Source: Bacillus salacetis
GTDB lineage: Bacteria > Bacillota > Bacilli > Bacillales > Bacillaceae_B
Direction of reading: 5' to 3'
Assembly: GCF_003581585.1 (NCBI RefSeq)
Contig: NZ_QXIR01000036.1
Coordinates: 1-53,662 of the forward strand
Length of the DNA stretch: 53,662 nucleotides
Below are positions 42,812 to 50,649 of this stretch, in pieces. Both the position numbers and the translations under genes were made by a program. Numbering within the stretch: the first letter of the stretch is position 1; each line of letters begins with the position of its first letter. The notes under the pieces were generated by a model. The model had not been told where the DNA came from, did not search any database, and saw only the letters and a program-made list of their open reading frames with translations.

Positions 42812-42928
42812 ATGAAGGCAGCAGAAGAAATCCTGGAAGTGTGGAGTAGGTTTGACGGTTTTCCAATGGATACGCTGACACAAGTATGGCTTAACCGCAG
42901 GGAGAGGGCGAAAAGCAGCGTGATATAG
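42812..42928 (+). CDS. possible 38-aa small protein
   Basis: A frame starting ATGAAGGCAGCAGAAG behind AAAGGGGAAATCTA codes for a 38-aa charged peptide with EEILEVWSRFDGFPMDTL in the middle and NRRERAK near the end. A TTGAAA at 42725 and an AT-rich stretch could be a promoter. No relative is recognised. The rest of the 400-base gap between the PAS-STAS and bshB2 genes shows nothing more. Confidence 0.35.
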   Translation: MKAAEEILEVWSRFDGFPMDTLTQVWLNRRERAKSSVI

Positions 42929-43026
42929 AGGCATTCAAAAGACATAGAGTCCAATCTTGGGTTTCTCCAAAAATAACAATATATGCTAAAACAGCCATTT
43001 ATAAAAACAGGAAGGGCTAAAAATAG

Positions 43027-43060
43027 AAAAAGGGCGGGAATGAAGGATTCCCGCCCTTTG
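43027..43060 (-). terminator. intrinsic terminator of bshB2
   Basis: AAAGGGCGGGAAT / ATTCCCGCCCTTT stem with a minus-strand T-run. Confidence 0.85.
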
Positions 43061-43075
43061 TGATTCGGTCCGGCG

Positions 43076-43759
43076 CTATTTGACCTGGTCATTTTCCCAG
43101 TCATAAGTCCAAAAGTGTTCGATTGTCACCCATCTAAGGGCTTCAGGGTCCTGCGCGGCAATTCCCTGCTCGATCTGTGGAAGCATCCAGGCTGTCTGTG
43201 AGCTGTGTGCTTTCATAGTCTCGATCTTTTGGTCTTTTACATCCCGGATATCATTCGTGATGTCCGGCTGCCCCAAATGTTCTTTGCAGTCATTTGAAAA
43301 TGCGAGGCAGTGAAGCTTTGGACGGGAAGCTTTAGGAAGGCGGCGGACGGCTCTTACCACTGCACGCGCTGTGGCTTCATGGTCTGGATGTACGGAGTAC
43401 CCTGGGTAGAATGTGATGATCAGCGAAGGATCCAATTCTTCTATGAGCTCTGTCACCATGTTGGCCAGTTTTTCGTCATTTTCAAATTCCAGCGTCTTAT
43501 CACGGTAGCCCATCATCCGCAAGTCAGTGATTCCCATGACTTCAGCCGCCTTCTTAAGCTCCTTTTTACGGATGAGCGGAAGGGATTCGCGGGTTGCAAA
43601 TGGGGGATTTCCCAGGTTGCGGCCCATTTCTCCAAGTGTCAGGCAGGCATACGTAACAGGAGTGCCTTCTTTGATATGTTTTGAAATCGTCCCGGAAACA
43701 CCGAATGCTTCATCATCGGGGTGAGGGAATATTACAAGAACTTGTTTTTCTTTTTCCAT
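43076..43759 (-). CDS. bshB2: bacillithiol biosynthesis deacetylase BshB2
   Basis: 227 aa, LmbE/PIG-L family. The zinc site is HPDDEAFG (H13, D16) with HPDHEATARA near residue 123. It removes the acetyl group of GlcNAc-malate in bacillithiol synthesis or deacetylates bacillithiol conjugates. It is the second gene of a yojF-bshB2 operon, the same order as B. subtilis yojF-yojG. AGGAGGTTACAGT precedes the ATG. Confidence 0.93.
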   Translation of the reverse strand: MEKEKQVLVIFPHPDDEAFGVSGTISKHIKEGTPVTYACLTLGEMGRNLGNPPFATRESLPLIRKKELKKAAEVMGITDLRMMGYRDKTLEFENDEKLANMVTELIEELDPSLIITFYPGYSVHPDHEATARAVVRAVRRLPKASRPKLHCLAFSNDCKEHLGQPDITNDIRDVKDQKIETMKAHSSQTAWMLPQIEQGIAAQDPEALRWVTIEHFWTYDWENDQVK

Positions 43760-43792
43760 ACTGTAACCTCCTAGAATTCAAAGGGAGTCCGT

Positions 43793-44137
43793 TTAAAAAG
43801 GTGTTGGACTGATCTGCAGTGCCACAGCGAGCTTGCCGCTATTGTCATGTCCTGCAAGCAGCAGCTGGTTTTTCTCTGTTTTCTCATAATGTGTCAGGCC
43901 TTCAGCATAAATCCAGCCGATATCGAGTTTCAGGCCGGCCCTGAAAGGCCCGTCTCCGATGATTTTCCCGTGTTCATAATTCACTCTGGCGTTGCGTATG
44001 TATGCGCCTGCAGAGAAGAAGTCTTCATTAAAGTGGGAAGCATAAGCCCCATTTGTTGTTTCCAAATGTATATAAACGTCTTTCCGGGCAAATTCATTGA
44101 TCAATTCCTGAACCTTTGCCAGCGTAATAGGTTCCAT
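43793..44137 (-). CDS. yojF: YojF-family protein (DUF1806)
   Basis: 114 aa, small soluble protein with EPITLAKVQELINEF at the start and GWIYAEGLTHYE in the middle. It is invariably next to bshB2 in bacilli, here 33 bases upstream. Function unknown; a helper role in bacillithiol metabolism is inferred from context only. GGAGG lies before the ATG. Confidence 0.88.
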   Translation of the reverse strand: MEPITLAKVQELINEFARKDVYIHLETTNGAYASHFNEDFFSAGAYIRNARVNYEHGKIIGDGPFRAGLKLDIGWIYAEGLTHYEKTEKNQLLLAGHDNSGKLAVALQISPTPF

Positions 44138-44299
44138 ACCATGGCCTCCTTATCCGGTTATAAATATGATTAGTTCCCATTTTACTAAAATCGCCAATGG
44201 ATTGCGAAAACAACGTTTCGGGCAGCCGTTGAAATTGCAAGAGGAACCGGAAAGAACAGCCGCTGAACCGTGTGCTTACACGGTTCTTACTATAACCAT

Positions 44300-44324
44300 A
44301 AAAAAAGGCCCCCATTCGGGAGCC
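44300..44324 (-). terminator. intrinsic terminator of yflT
   Basis: GGCTCCCGAATGGGGGCC hairpin followed on the minus strand by seven T residues. Confidence 0.82.
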
Positions 44325-44384
44325 AATCAAGGTTAAGATAAAAAGCTGTTAAAGGTTAAGATAAAAAGCAGTCAGCCAACAGGA

Positions 44385-44711
44385 TTATTCGCTTTTGCTT
44401 CCGACAACGACTACTTTCCCTTTGTCCAATTCTTCTTCATAGTGGTCTGCTTCTGATTCGGTTAAGCCAAGGGAACTCATCTTGGAACGAAGCTCATCTC
44501 CGCGCTTCTTGAATGTGTTGCCCAGGGAATCGAACATACCTTGTTCGCTCATCCCGACGCTTTCCGTATGTGTTCCTTCAGTAAGGTCTTTTGAGCGCTC
44601 CTTGTCATGGGCAAAGATATAGATATGATCTTTGTCATAGCCAAGGGAATTCAATTCTTCAATTACCTTCGTTGCATGTACTCCATTTTCTACAGTGTGT
44701 ACTTCATACAT
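44385..44711 (-). CDS. yflT: general stress protein, YflT (GS17M-like) family
   Basis: 108 aa. The N-terminal domain (VENGVHATKVIEELNSLGY, HIYIFAHDKER) and acidic C-terminus with SSLGLTESEADHYEEELDKGK and VVVG match the YflT general stress family of B. subtilis, which is under sigma-B. A sigma-B-type promoter lies upstream. Molecular function unknown. AGAGGAGG precedes the ATG. Confidence 0.88.
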   Translation of the reverse strand: MYEVHTVENGVHATKVIEELNSLGYDKDHIYIFAHDKERSKDLTEGTHTESVGMSEQGMFDSLGNTFKKRGDELRSKMSSLGLTESEADHYEEELDKGKVVVVGSKSE

Positions 44712-44755
44712 AGTAACTGCCTCCTCTAATTATTTACTGAAGCGTATATTCATAT

Positions 44756-44780
44756 TTACCCGGTTTTCAAAGAGCTAAAC
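44756..44780 (-). promoter_or_regulatory. sigma-B-type promoter of yflT
   Basis: GTTTAG, 13 bases, GGGTAA on the minus strand, against the sigma-B consensus GTTTAA-N12-15-GGGTAT. Transcription would start near 44750, about 40 bases before the start codon. Confidence 0.78.
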
Positions 44781-44784
44781 AAGA

Positions 44785-46230
44785 TTAATAGGTAGTGAAA
44801 TTTAGAAGTTTTTGGATGCGGTAGCCAATGTACTTCAACCAGGTGATTTCATAATCTTTTTCCTTGAACTTTTCTGTGTACAGCCCATCCTTGTTATCCC
44901 ACAGCCTGGTGAAATAATCCGCCACTTCCTTGTTCACTTCCTGGTCAAGGGGAGTTTCCACCCAAAGATTGGTTTCAAGGTTCAGATCTTCGAAGTTCCT
45001 TGTCGTGTAGTTCGTCGAACCGCCGAGGATGATGGCTTTATCTTTCTTCTCAATATAAAGGAGCTTTGTGTGATACTGCTCCATTTTCGTATTGTACCAG
45101 CGGATGTGGATGTTTTCCTCTCCTCTGCGATGGAGCTCGGAAGCGACCGGGATGTTGGGAAGCCCCATCTTTTGCTGGCCGAAAGCATTGGTATTCGGGT
45201 CGAGGATCATCCTCACTTCCGCCCCCCGCCGCGCTGCACCGATCAGGCTGTTAATGACTTTCCGCTCGGCGATATAGAACATTCCGAGCCAGACGGTATC
45301 ACCTTTTCCGGCTCTATCCAGTTCTTCCAGGGCTCTTTCATGGATTTTCCCTTCCGTCAGCACCTGTGCTTTAATGCTGCCGCCACTTTCCCCGCTGCTG
45401 TTGTAATCCGGCAGCTTCGGCCCTTCCGAGTACCTGGCAGCGGCTTTTTCTGTCTTGAGGATATCCCCGATGATCGGGCCTTTGACTTCAAAGGCAATGT
45501 TAGAGTGCAGTCCGCTCGCGTTATGGGGATTTGCAGAGGTGATGAGGGCAGACTGGTCAGTAACCGCAACTTTGCGGTGATTGGCTTTCACGTTCAATAG
45601 CTCGAGGTAGGACCTCACTGTTACTTTAGGGGCGGTGGACGCCATTGGATTTGGCAGCCATCCTTTATCTTCTGGTTCCGATTGAAACCATTGAAAAAAA
45701 GTTCTCCAAACGGAACTGTAGACAAAGTTCGAATCTCTTAAAGGCAACAGATCAGTGTACATGACGTCTATACCGTTTTCCTTAAGGTCTTCCACTTCAG
45801 GAGCAGGGTGCGATCCGTATGTAGTGTTGACATGGTCGGTGATGAAAACCATTTCCATATCAGGGTCCTGCCGCTTTTTTTCAATCAAAGCCTTTGCAAG
45901 GTTTCCTGCTAAATCGGGCATTTCATATTCTCCATCATAATAGCTGTTGAAAAGAAACATATCGATGACGACAAAATCTTTTGCTTCTGCAATCATTTGA
46001 TTGACCCGTTCGAATATCCTTGATTCATGAAAAAATTGTCCAGCGGGATCTTTATAGGAGAGGTCGTAAAGGAAGTCGATATCATTTGTCCTGAAGATTT
46101 CGCCCTCGTAGGAGATGCCCTCGGGGAGGGGTTTGTGAGTTTGATAGAACATGACCGATCCAAAATATACCAAAATAAGGAGTGTAATGAGAACAGATCT
46201 CTTTTTACCCCAATTCATCAAGGGTTTCAT
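44785..46230 (-). CDS. phospholipase D-like membrane-anchored protein (cardiolipin synthase-type)
   Basis: 481 aa from the ATG at 46230, which lies 8 bases after GGAGG. One N-terminal membrane helix (SVLITLLILVYFGSVMFY) anchors it. Two PLD motifs are seen: NHRKVAVTD...SANPHNASG (first, H-x-K) and YHTKLLYIEKKDKAIILGGSTNYTTRN (second). The two halves could form one active site that transfers or hydrolyses phosphatidyl groups. It resembles cardiolipin synthase-related proteins, but with one rather than two N-terminal helices, so the reaction is not certain. Confidence 0.83.
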   Translation of the reverse strand: MKPLMNWGKKRSVLITLLILVYFGSVMFYQTHKPLPEGISYEGEIFRTNDIDFLYDLSYKDPAGQFFHESRIFERVNQMIAEAKDFVVIDMFLFNSYYDGEYEMPDLAGNLAKALIEKKRQDPDMEMVFITDHVNTTYGSHPAPEVEDLKENGIDVMYTDLLPLRDSNFVYSSVWRTFFQWFQSEPEDKGWLPNPMASTAPKVTVRSYLELLNVKANHRKVAVTDQSALITSANPHNASGLHSNIAFEVKGPIIGDILKTEKAAARYSEGPKLPDYNSSGESGGSIKAQVLTEGKIHERALEELDRAGKGDTVWLGMFYIAERKVINSLIGAARRGAEVRMILDPNTNAFGQQKMGLPNIPVASELHRRGEENIHIRWYNTKMEQYHTKLLYIEKKDKAIILGGSTNYTTRNFEDLNLETNLWVETPLDQEVNKEVADYFTRLWDNKDGLYTEKFKEKDYEITWLKYIGYRIQKLLNFTTY

Positions 46231-46326
46231 GGGTTTTTCCTCCATCTGAATAGTAATAAGTACTTTACCCTCTTTAGGAAATATGTATTCCAACTTTCGG
46301 CAATATTTTCTATAATATGAGGGAGG

Positions 46327-47094
46327 ATGGTGAATGGATTGAAAAGTAATGAAGCTAGAATTAGAGAAATAGAGTCTCTTTTAGCAGAAATAAGGGATAG
46401 CAGCCAGCAGGCAAGCGCCACGGCCGTTTTAGATAGAGGGAAAATCAGAATGCCTTTCTTCAAGGCTGGAAAAGCACTATTCAGTGTTTGGAAGAGTAAG
46501 TTCCTCATTTTGCTGTTCATTGTGATTCTGGTTATATCGGGATTATCGATAGGGATATATTCCTGGCTTTCGGGAAGCACTTTCCAGCAGGAACAGGGGT
46601 CCTTTGTGGAACAGATCAAAGACATGAACTCACTGGCAACAGCACAGTCTTTCACAAAGGCAGTAATTGAGCAGGAAGACAATAAAGTTTTCGGGAAAGA
46701 AATTTCCGCGGACATTCCCGGAACGAAGCGGAAATTGTTACTGGTGGTCCCAGGGTCTGTTTTAGCCGGGGTCGACCTGGAAAAAGTGTCCGAAAATGAT
46801 ATTTTGATAGATGAAGAGGGAAAAGAAATGACGATTAAGCTGCCAAGAGCAGAAATCCTTCAATCGCCTTCAATCGATATGGAGAACGTTAAGACCTTTT
46901 CTGTGGAAGGAATCTTCAGGAATGAAGTCGATTGGGAAGAAGGTTTTGCTTTTGCTGAGGTAGCCAAGGACTTGATTCAGCAGGAAGCGATTGACCAGGG
47001 ATTGCTTCAGACCGCAGAAAAGAATGCTGAAAAATCCCTGAAGGAGTTCTTCAGCCAGCTTGGCTACAACGTAACGATCGAATATAAGAATTAG
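46327..47094 (+). CDS. DUF4230-family membrane protein
   Basis: 255 aa. A short basic cytosolic N-terminus (KSNEARIREIESLLAEI), one membrane helix (FLILLFIVILVISGLSIGIYSWL, about 58-80), then an extracytoplasmic DUF4230 domain ending in an amphipathic helix. Unknown function. GGGAGG lies very near the ATG at 46327, so the in-frame GTG at 46330 or TTG at 46339 could be used instead. It is 18 bases upstream of ung in the same direction. Confidence 0.82.
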   Translation: MVNGLKSNEARIREIESLLAEIRDSSQQASATAVLDRGKIRMPFFKAGKALFSVWKSKFLILLFIVILVISGLSIGIYSWLSGSTFQQEQGSFVEQIKDMNSLATAQSFTKAVIEQEDNKVFGKEISADIPGTKRKLLLVVPGSVLAGVDLEKVSENDILIDEEGKEMTIKLPRAEILQSPSIDMENVKTFSVEGIFRNEVDWEEGFAFAEVAKDLIQQEAIDQGLLQTAEKNAEKSLKEFFSQLGYNVTIEYKN

Positions 47095-47112
47095 CATGAA
47101 AGGGTGTAAATC

Positions 47113-47784
47113 ATGGCAGGTATTCTTAGAAACGATTGGAACCATGTTTTGGAAAACGAAACAGAAAAAACTTATTTTCATGAATTGCAGGAGTTTCTTG
47201 AAAACGAGTATCGGACGGAAGAGGTATTTCCAGAGAAACAGAATATCTTCAATGCGTTAAATTCGACGCCCTATAATGAAGTGAAAGTGGTCCTGCTTGG
47301 CCAGGATCCTTATCACGGCCGGGGGCAGGCACAAGGCTTGAGTTTTTCAGTAGGGAAAGATGTGAGAATTCCCCCTTCGTTAAAAAACATTTATAGAGAG
47401 CTTCATGATGATATCGGCTGTGGCATCCCGGATCATGGAAACCTGAGTAAGTGGTCGGAGCAGGGAGTGCTTCTGTTGAACACCGTGTTGACAGTCAGGG
47501 AAGGGCAAGCGCATTCCCATAAAGGACAAGGGTGGGAAACCTTCACAGACAAGGTGATCGAGCTCCTGAATAATAGGGAGAATCCGCTTGTATTTATGTT
47601 GTGGGGGCGCCCCGCCCAGGAGAAGCTGAAGTTGATCGACAGCAGCAGGCACTTTGTCATCCAGTCTCCGCACCCCAGTCCATTCTCTGCCCGAAAAGGC
47701 TTCTTTGGAAGCAAACCTTTTTCCAGGGCAAATGAGTGGCTGAAGGAAAATGGAGGAGAAGAGATCGACTGGTGTATAGAGTAA
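47113..47784 (+). CDS. ung: uracil-DNA glycosylase
   Basis: 223 aa, family 1 UDG. The water-activating motif [18 protein letters not shown] (D65) and the DNA-intercalating loop [14 protein letters not shown] are complete. It removes uracil from DNA in base-excision repair. Position next to ywdI/ywdK matches B. subtilis. Start ATG after AAAGGGTG. Confidence 0.97.
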   Translation: MAGILRNDWNHVLENETEKTYFHELQEFLENEYRTEEVFPEKQNIFNALNSTPYNEVKVVLLGQDPYHGRGQAQGLSFSVGKDVRIPPSLKNIYRELHDDIGCGIPDHGNLSKWSEQGVLLLNTVLTVREGQAHSHKGQGWETFTDKVIELLNNRENPLVFMLWGRPAQEKLKLIDSSRHFVIQSPHPSPFSARKGFFGSKPFSRANEWLKENGGEEIDWCIE

Positions 47785-47812
47785 ATATGTCATGTTCCGA
47801 CAAATAAACAGC

Positions 47813-47828
47813 TGTTTCACGTGAAACA
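47813..47828. promoter_or_regulatory. parS chromosome-partition site
   Basis: TGTTTCACGTGAAACA, a perfect 16-bp palindrome that fully matches the Spo0J/ParB binding consensus TGTTNCACGTGAAACA. It lies between the ung stop and its terminator. parS sites cluster around oriC in bacilli. Confidence 0.95.
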
Positions 47829-47843
47829 TTGGAGCTTGAAGCG

Positions 47844-47872
47844 AAGCAAGGCGGAAAACGCTTTGCTTTTTT
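47844..47872 (+). terminator. intrinsic terminator of ung
   Basis: AAGCAAGGCG / CGCTTTGCTT stem (one G-U pair), loop GAAAA, then T-run. Confidence 0.8.
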
Positions 47873-47883
47873 CATTGATTCCA

Positions 47884-48039
47884 GGCTGTTTTTGCAATTA
47901 ATGCCGTTTTTCAGATGCATTCCAGGATCTTTTTCCAAAGTGACGGAATAGCGCCGGTTTCCTTGCTATCCCGTTGGCGAATTCCTCCGGTTTAATTTGG
48001 AATGCATATTATATAGCAGCAAGGTTTACGGAAAGAGCT
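47884..48039 (+). repeat. dispersed intergenic element, copy D
   Basis: Begins GGCTGTTTTTGCAATTAATG, ends AGGTTTACGGAAAGAGCTT. The middle is divergent. It occupies the gap between ung and the CxxC protein gene. Confidence 0.7.
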
Positions 48040-48210
48040 TCGTCATGTAGGTTCCTGGTACAAATAGTTTATTTGAGAGGTACCGGGAAGCCTTCAGTGC
48101 CTCATGCAAAAAGGGCAAATTGTACCAGGGACCAGAACGGTTTTCAGCAGGCAATTTTGATATAAGTTTGATAGAATAGGGAAGAATGACTGGATAGGGA
48201 GACGAGGAAA

Positions 48211-48393
48211 TTGCCGGAGAAAAAGATCAATTGTTTTCAATGCCAACATTTTTATACAACATGGGAACCTGCCCATCCACGAGGATGCAAAGGCTATGGA
48301 TTTAAGACCAAGGCGATGCCTTCCCTGATCGTTTTGCGTTCTTCGGGAGAAAGCTGCTTGAAATTCACATCGAAAGCTGGAAACGGAAAGTAG
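48211..48393 (+). CDS. 60-aa CxxC small protein (ung-linked family)
   Basis: The pattern CFQCQHFYTTW, RGCKGYGFKTKAMPS, SSGESCLKF has four conserved Cys (C8, C11, C26, C49) and fits a small family sometimes labelled as uracil-DNA glycosylase-related because it is found near ung. It is far too short to be a glycosylase; zinc binding is inferred. TTG start with GGGAG 9 bases upstream. The 160 bases after it hold nothing recognisable. Confidence 0.72.
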   Translation: MPEKKINCFQCQHFYTTWEPAHPRGCKGYGFKTKAMPSLIVLRSSGESCLKFTSKAGNGK

Positions 48394-48563
48394 ATTTCCT
48401 GTCATTGGCGGGCATTCTTTTTAAGAGTGCTGTTTGGTTAAAAGACGATGAAATGAGACAATTCGAGATGTTATAGGGAATTGGTTCATTACTAATAAAA
48501 TTCTTTTGTGAAATTGGAGCGGGAACCTGAAGCAGAAATCAATCTGCAGACTACATAAAATAA

Positions 48564-48724
48564 AGACTGTTTTCACATATATTGTTGGTTTCGGATTACA
48601 AAGTTTTTATTCACGAAAAAGAACTAGAAGCTCTTTTCTTTCCTGCTCACCGGGATCTTACGGCGATTTAACAGGATATTATTTGAAATTTATATTGAAT
48701 AACAATAAAGTTTCCGAAAAGGGC
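48564..48724 (+). repeat. dispersed intergenic element, copy E
   Basis: Well-preserved: AGACTGTTTTCACATATATTG, GTTGGTTTCGGATTACAAAG, AGAAGCTCTTTTCTTTCC, CTGCTCACCGGGATCTTACG, ending GTTTCCGAAAAGGGC. It ends 28 bases before ywdI. Confidence 0.88.
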
Positions 48725-48752
48725 GAAAACAAAAGAGCAGAGGAGGGACACG

Positions 48753-49049
48753 ATGAATATATCTCACGTCTCATTGATTAATAAAATGGAACAGGAACTG
48801 CTAAGAGCCAAGAAAGCAGAAAGGCCGCAAAACATCCGTGAACACATCAATTCAATCAAAGCGCTATGCGAAGTCATGCTGGAAAATGACAGTATCAGCT
48901 CAAGCCAGCCTGCTTACTCAAATCAAATGCCGGCCCAGCAAATGACAATGCCTGCCGGCAGCCAGCAGTCCCAGACAGTCAGAATCAGTGAAGAAAGCAA
49001 GTTGGAAACGGATGACGGAGCAAATGGAGACTCGCTGTTTGAATTTTAA
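48753..49049 (+). CDS. ywdI: YwdI-family protein
   Basis: 98 aa. The first half is a charged helix (VSLINKMEQELLRAKKA), with REHINSIKALCEVML after it; the second half is a Q/M/S-rich low-complexity segment and an acidic end. Family known only by conservation in bacilli, position ung-ywdI-ywdK retained. GAGGAGGG precedes the ATG. Confidence 0.85.
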   Translation: MNISHVSLINKMEQELLRAKKAERPQNIREHINSIKALCEVMLENDSISSSQPAYSNQMPAQQMTMPAGSQQSQTVRISEESKLETDDGANGDSLFEF

Positions 49050-49074
49050 ATTTTACTGAACGGAGTGTTGGAAG

Positions 49075-49446
49075 ATGAAAACATTTATCATTATTGGGGC
49101 CATCAATGCTTTTCTAGCGGTGGCACTGGGAGCTTTCGGAGCCCATGCATTGGAAGGGAAAATCTCACAGAAGTATATCGACACATGGAATACAGGGGTG
49201 CTGTACCAGATGTTCCATTCGATCGGGATCCTGATCATCGGGGTGCTGGCTGGGAATATTGCTGCGAGTTCACTGCTTAACTGGTCGGGCTGGTTAATGC
49301 TTATCGGAATTGTGTTATTCTCAGGAAGCTTATATGTCTTAAGCCTGTCAGGCGTCAAAGTCCTGGGGGCCATCACGCCTTTAGGCGGGGTCGCATTCCT
49401 GATTGCATGGGTTCTGTTAATCATCACAGCGGTAAAATCAATGTAA
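49075..49446 (+). CDS. ywdK: DUF423-family membrane protein (YwdK)
   Basis: 123 aa, four transmembrane helices. Hallmarks: AINAFLAVALGAFGAHALEGK (residues 9-29) and YIDTWNTGVLYQMFHSIGIL. Conserved in bacteria, function unknown. It is 25 bases downstream of ywdI, in the same operon. Confidence 0.9.
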   Translation: MKTFIIIGAINAFLAVALGAFGAHALEGKISQKYIDTWNTGVLYQMFHSIGILIIGVLAGNIAASSLLNWSGWLMLIGIVLFSGSLYVLSLSGVKVLGAITPLGGVAFLIAWVLLIITAVKSM

Positions 49447-49451
49447 ACGAA

Positions 49452-49613
49452 AGGCTGTTTTCGCATATATTGTTGCATTCGGATTTCAAAGGTTTTACTC
49501 TCGATAAAGAACGAGAAGCTCTTTTCTTTCCTGCTCACCGGGATTTTTACGGTGATTTACAGGATGTTATTTGTAATTATATTGAATAGCAACAAAGTTT
49601 ACGAAAAAAAGCC
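49452..49613 (+). repeat. dispersed intergenic element, copy F
   Basis: Starts AGGCTGTTTTCGCATATATT, ends AAGTTTACGAAAAAAAGCC. The ends are imperfect inverted repeats (GGCTGTTTTCGCA against GGCTTTTTTTCGTAAA). Placed between ywdK and gerQ. Confidence 0.9.
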
Positions 49614-49618
49614 AAACG

Positions 49619-49653
49619 AAAAGACTGCGTGCCTAATCAGCATGCAGTCTTTT
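49619..49653. terminator. bidirectional terminator between ywdK and gerQ
   Basis: AAAAGACTGC-g-TGC / GCA-TGCAGTCTTTT stem with A-run on the left and T-rich sequence on the right; serves both convergent genes. Confidence 0.8.
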
Positions 49654-49663
49654 GTTTAGCCTA

Positions 49664-50113
49664 TTACCTTGGCGGATAAGAGGCTGCCGGTCCCGCCCCT
49701 GAACCAAATGGATATTCATATTCGATTTCTTCATCAAATGTAATGTAGTCGAGATAGATCATCGGCAGCAAGTAACGCATACCTGTTTGAGGGTCACTCA
49801 GGACCAGGTGATCACGGCCGGCAGCTTCAATGATCCCTTTGAATACTTTGGCATTCCACTCACGGTTGTTTTCAAAAGTCATATAGACAGTTGCGACTTT
49901 GCCTTTGTTAAGGCGGAGGATATTTTCGATATATGATTCTTCTAAAGGCAGCTGGCCGGGAAGGTTTTGTGAAGGGCTTTGAACACCGCCGACCTGTTGA
50001 CCCTGCATGCCCTGGCCGCCGTAATACTGCCCTCCGGAATAGGTCGGGGGCTGGCCGTAATAGGGCTGGCTGTAACCATATCCATAAGGATTTGAACCGC
50101 TTGATTGTTTCAC
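49664..50113 (-). CDS. gerQ: spore coat protein GerQ
   Basis: 149 aa. A G/Q/Y/P-rich N-terminus (residues 4-50) and a conserved C-terminal domain starting LPLEESYIENILRLNKGK. GerQ (YwdL) is an inner spore-coat protein needed for CwlJ-dependent germination and is cross-linked by transglutaminase Tgl through N-terminal lysines; here K2 is the only lysine before the conserved domain. It should be expressed in the mother cell. AGGAGGT precedes the ATG. Confidence 0.95.
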   Translation of the reverse strand: MKQSSGSNPYGYGYSQPYYGQPPTYSGGQYYGGQGMQGQQVGGVQSPSQNLPGQLPLEESYIENILRLNKGKVATVYMTFENNREWNAKVFKGIIEAAGRDHLVLSDPQTGMRYLLPMIYLDYITFDEEIEYEYPFGSGAGPAASYPPR

Positions 50114-50425
50114 AATACAGACCTCCTTGATTAATGAAAATCCTTCTTAACGAAGGTGTTACACAGCTGAGTCAAAAAAACGCAGATACACGGCTGATAC
50201 TCCCTTTCTTTAGGAATAAAGAAGATGATGATAAAAGAGAGTGTGCCTATTTTCACTATTTCATTTTTATGTGGAGGGAGGACGGATTATTCCAAAACAG
50301 AGATACAATTAAGGAGATTTTCATGAGTATCCATTAGTTGATATGCAGAGTCTCTGATGTCACAAACTAATTTCATCTGCAGAAGGTGGCCTGGGTGATT
50401 GAACGAAAGCCGGGCGTTCTCTTAA
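50114..50425. other. intergenic region with no supported gene
   Basis: Holds the gerQ leader and about 280 bases without a convincing ribosome binding site, promoter or conserved frame. A 67-codon frame at 50134 was judged accidental. Confidence 0.5.
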
Positions 50426-50600
50426 GGGCTGTTCCGGTATAAAAGGAACTTGTTGCTTATGGAAAAATTCCAAGTTTTTTTACTCTGGAACATGAAAGAG
50501 CAGCTCTTTTCTTTTGTGCTTACCCGGGGTTCTATGGGGTGAATATCAGGATATTATTTTAGATTTACATAGAATAGCATAAAAATTTACGAAAAGAGCC
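50426..50600 (+). repeat. dispersed intergenic element, copy G
   Basis: Starts GGGCTGTTCCGG, contains AAGAGCAGCTCTTTTCTTTTG and TACCCGGGGTTC, ends AATTTACGAAAAGAGCC. Between gerQ and hemQ. Confidence 0.82.
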
Positions 50601-50602
50601 TG

Positions 50603-50640
50603 AAAAAAAAGACCAAACAGAAAATCACCTGTTTGGTCTT
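50603..50640 (-). terminator. intrinsic terminator of hemQ
   Basis: AAGACCAAACAG / CTGTTTGGTCTT 12-bp stem followed on the minus strand by eight T residues. Confidence 0.9.
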
Positions 50641-50649
50641 CAGTAGGTA

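Noticed and set aside
42673..43104. 143-codon frame on the minus strand
   Set aside because: No ribosome binding site; it overlaps the bshB2 terminator and the end of bshB2, and its composition is unlike a protein of this genome.
50134..50337. 67-codon frame between gerQ and hemQ
   Set aside because: No ribosome binding site for its start; it begins inside the gerQ leader and shows no recognisable pattern.
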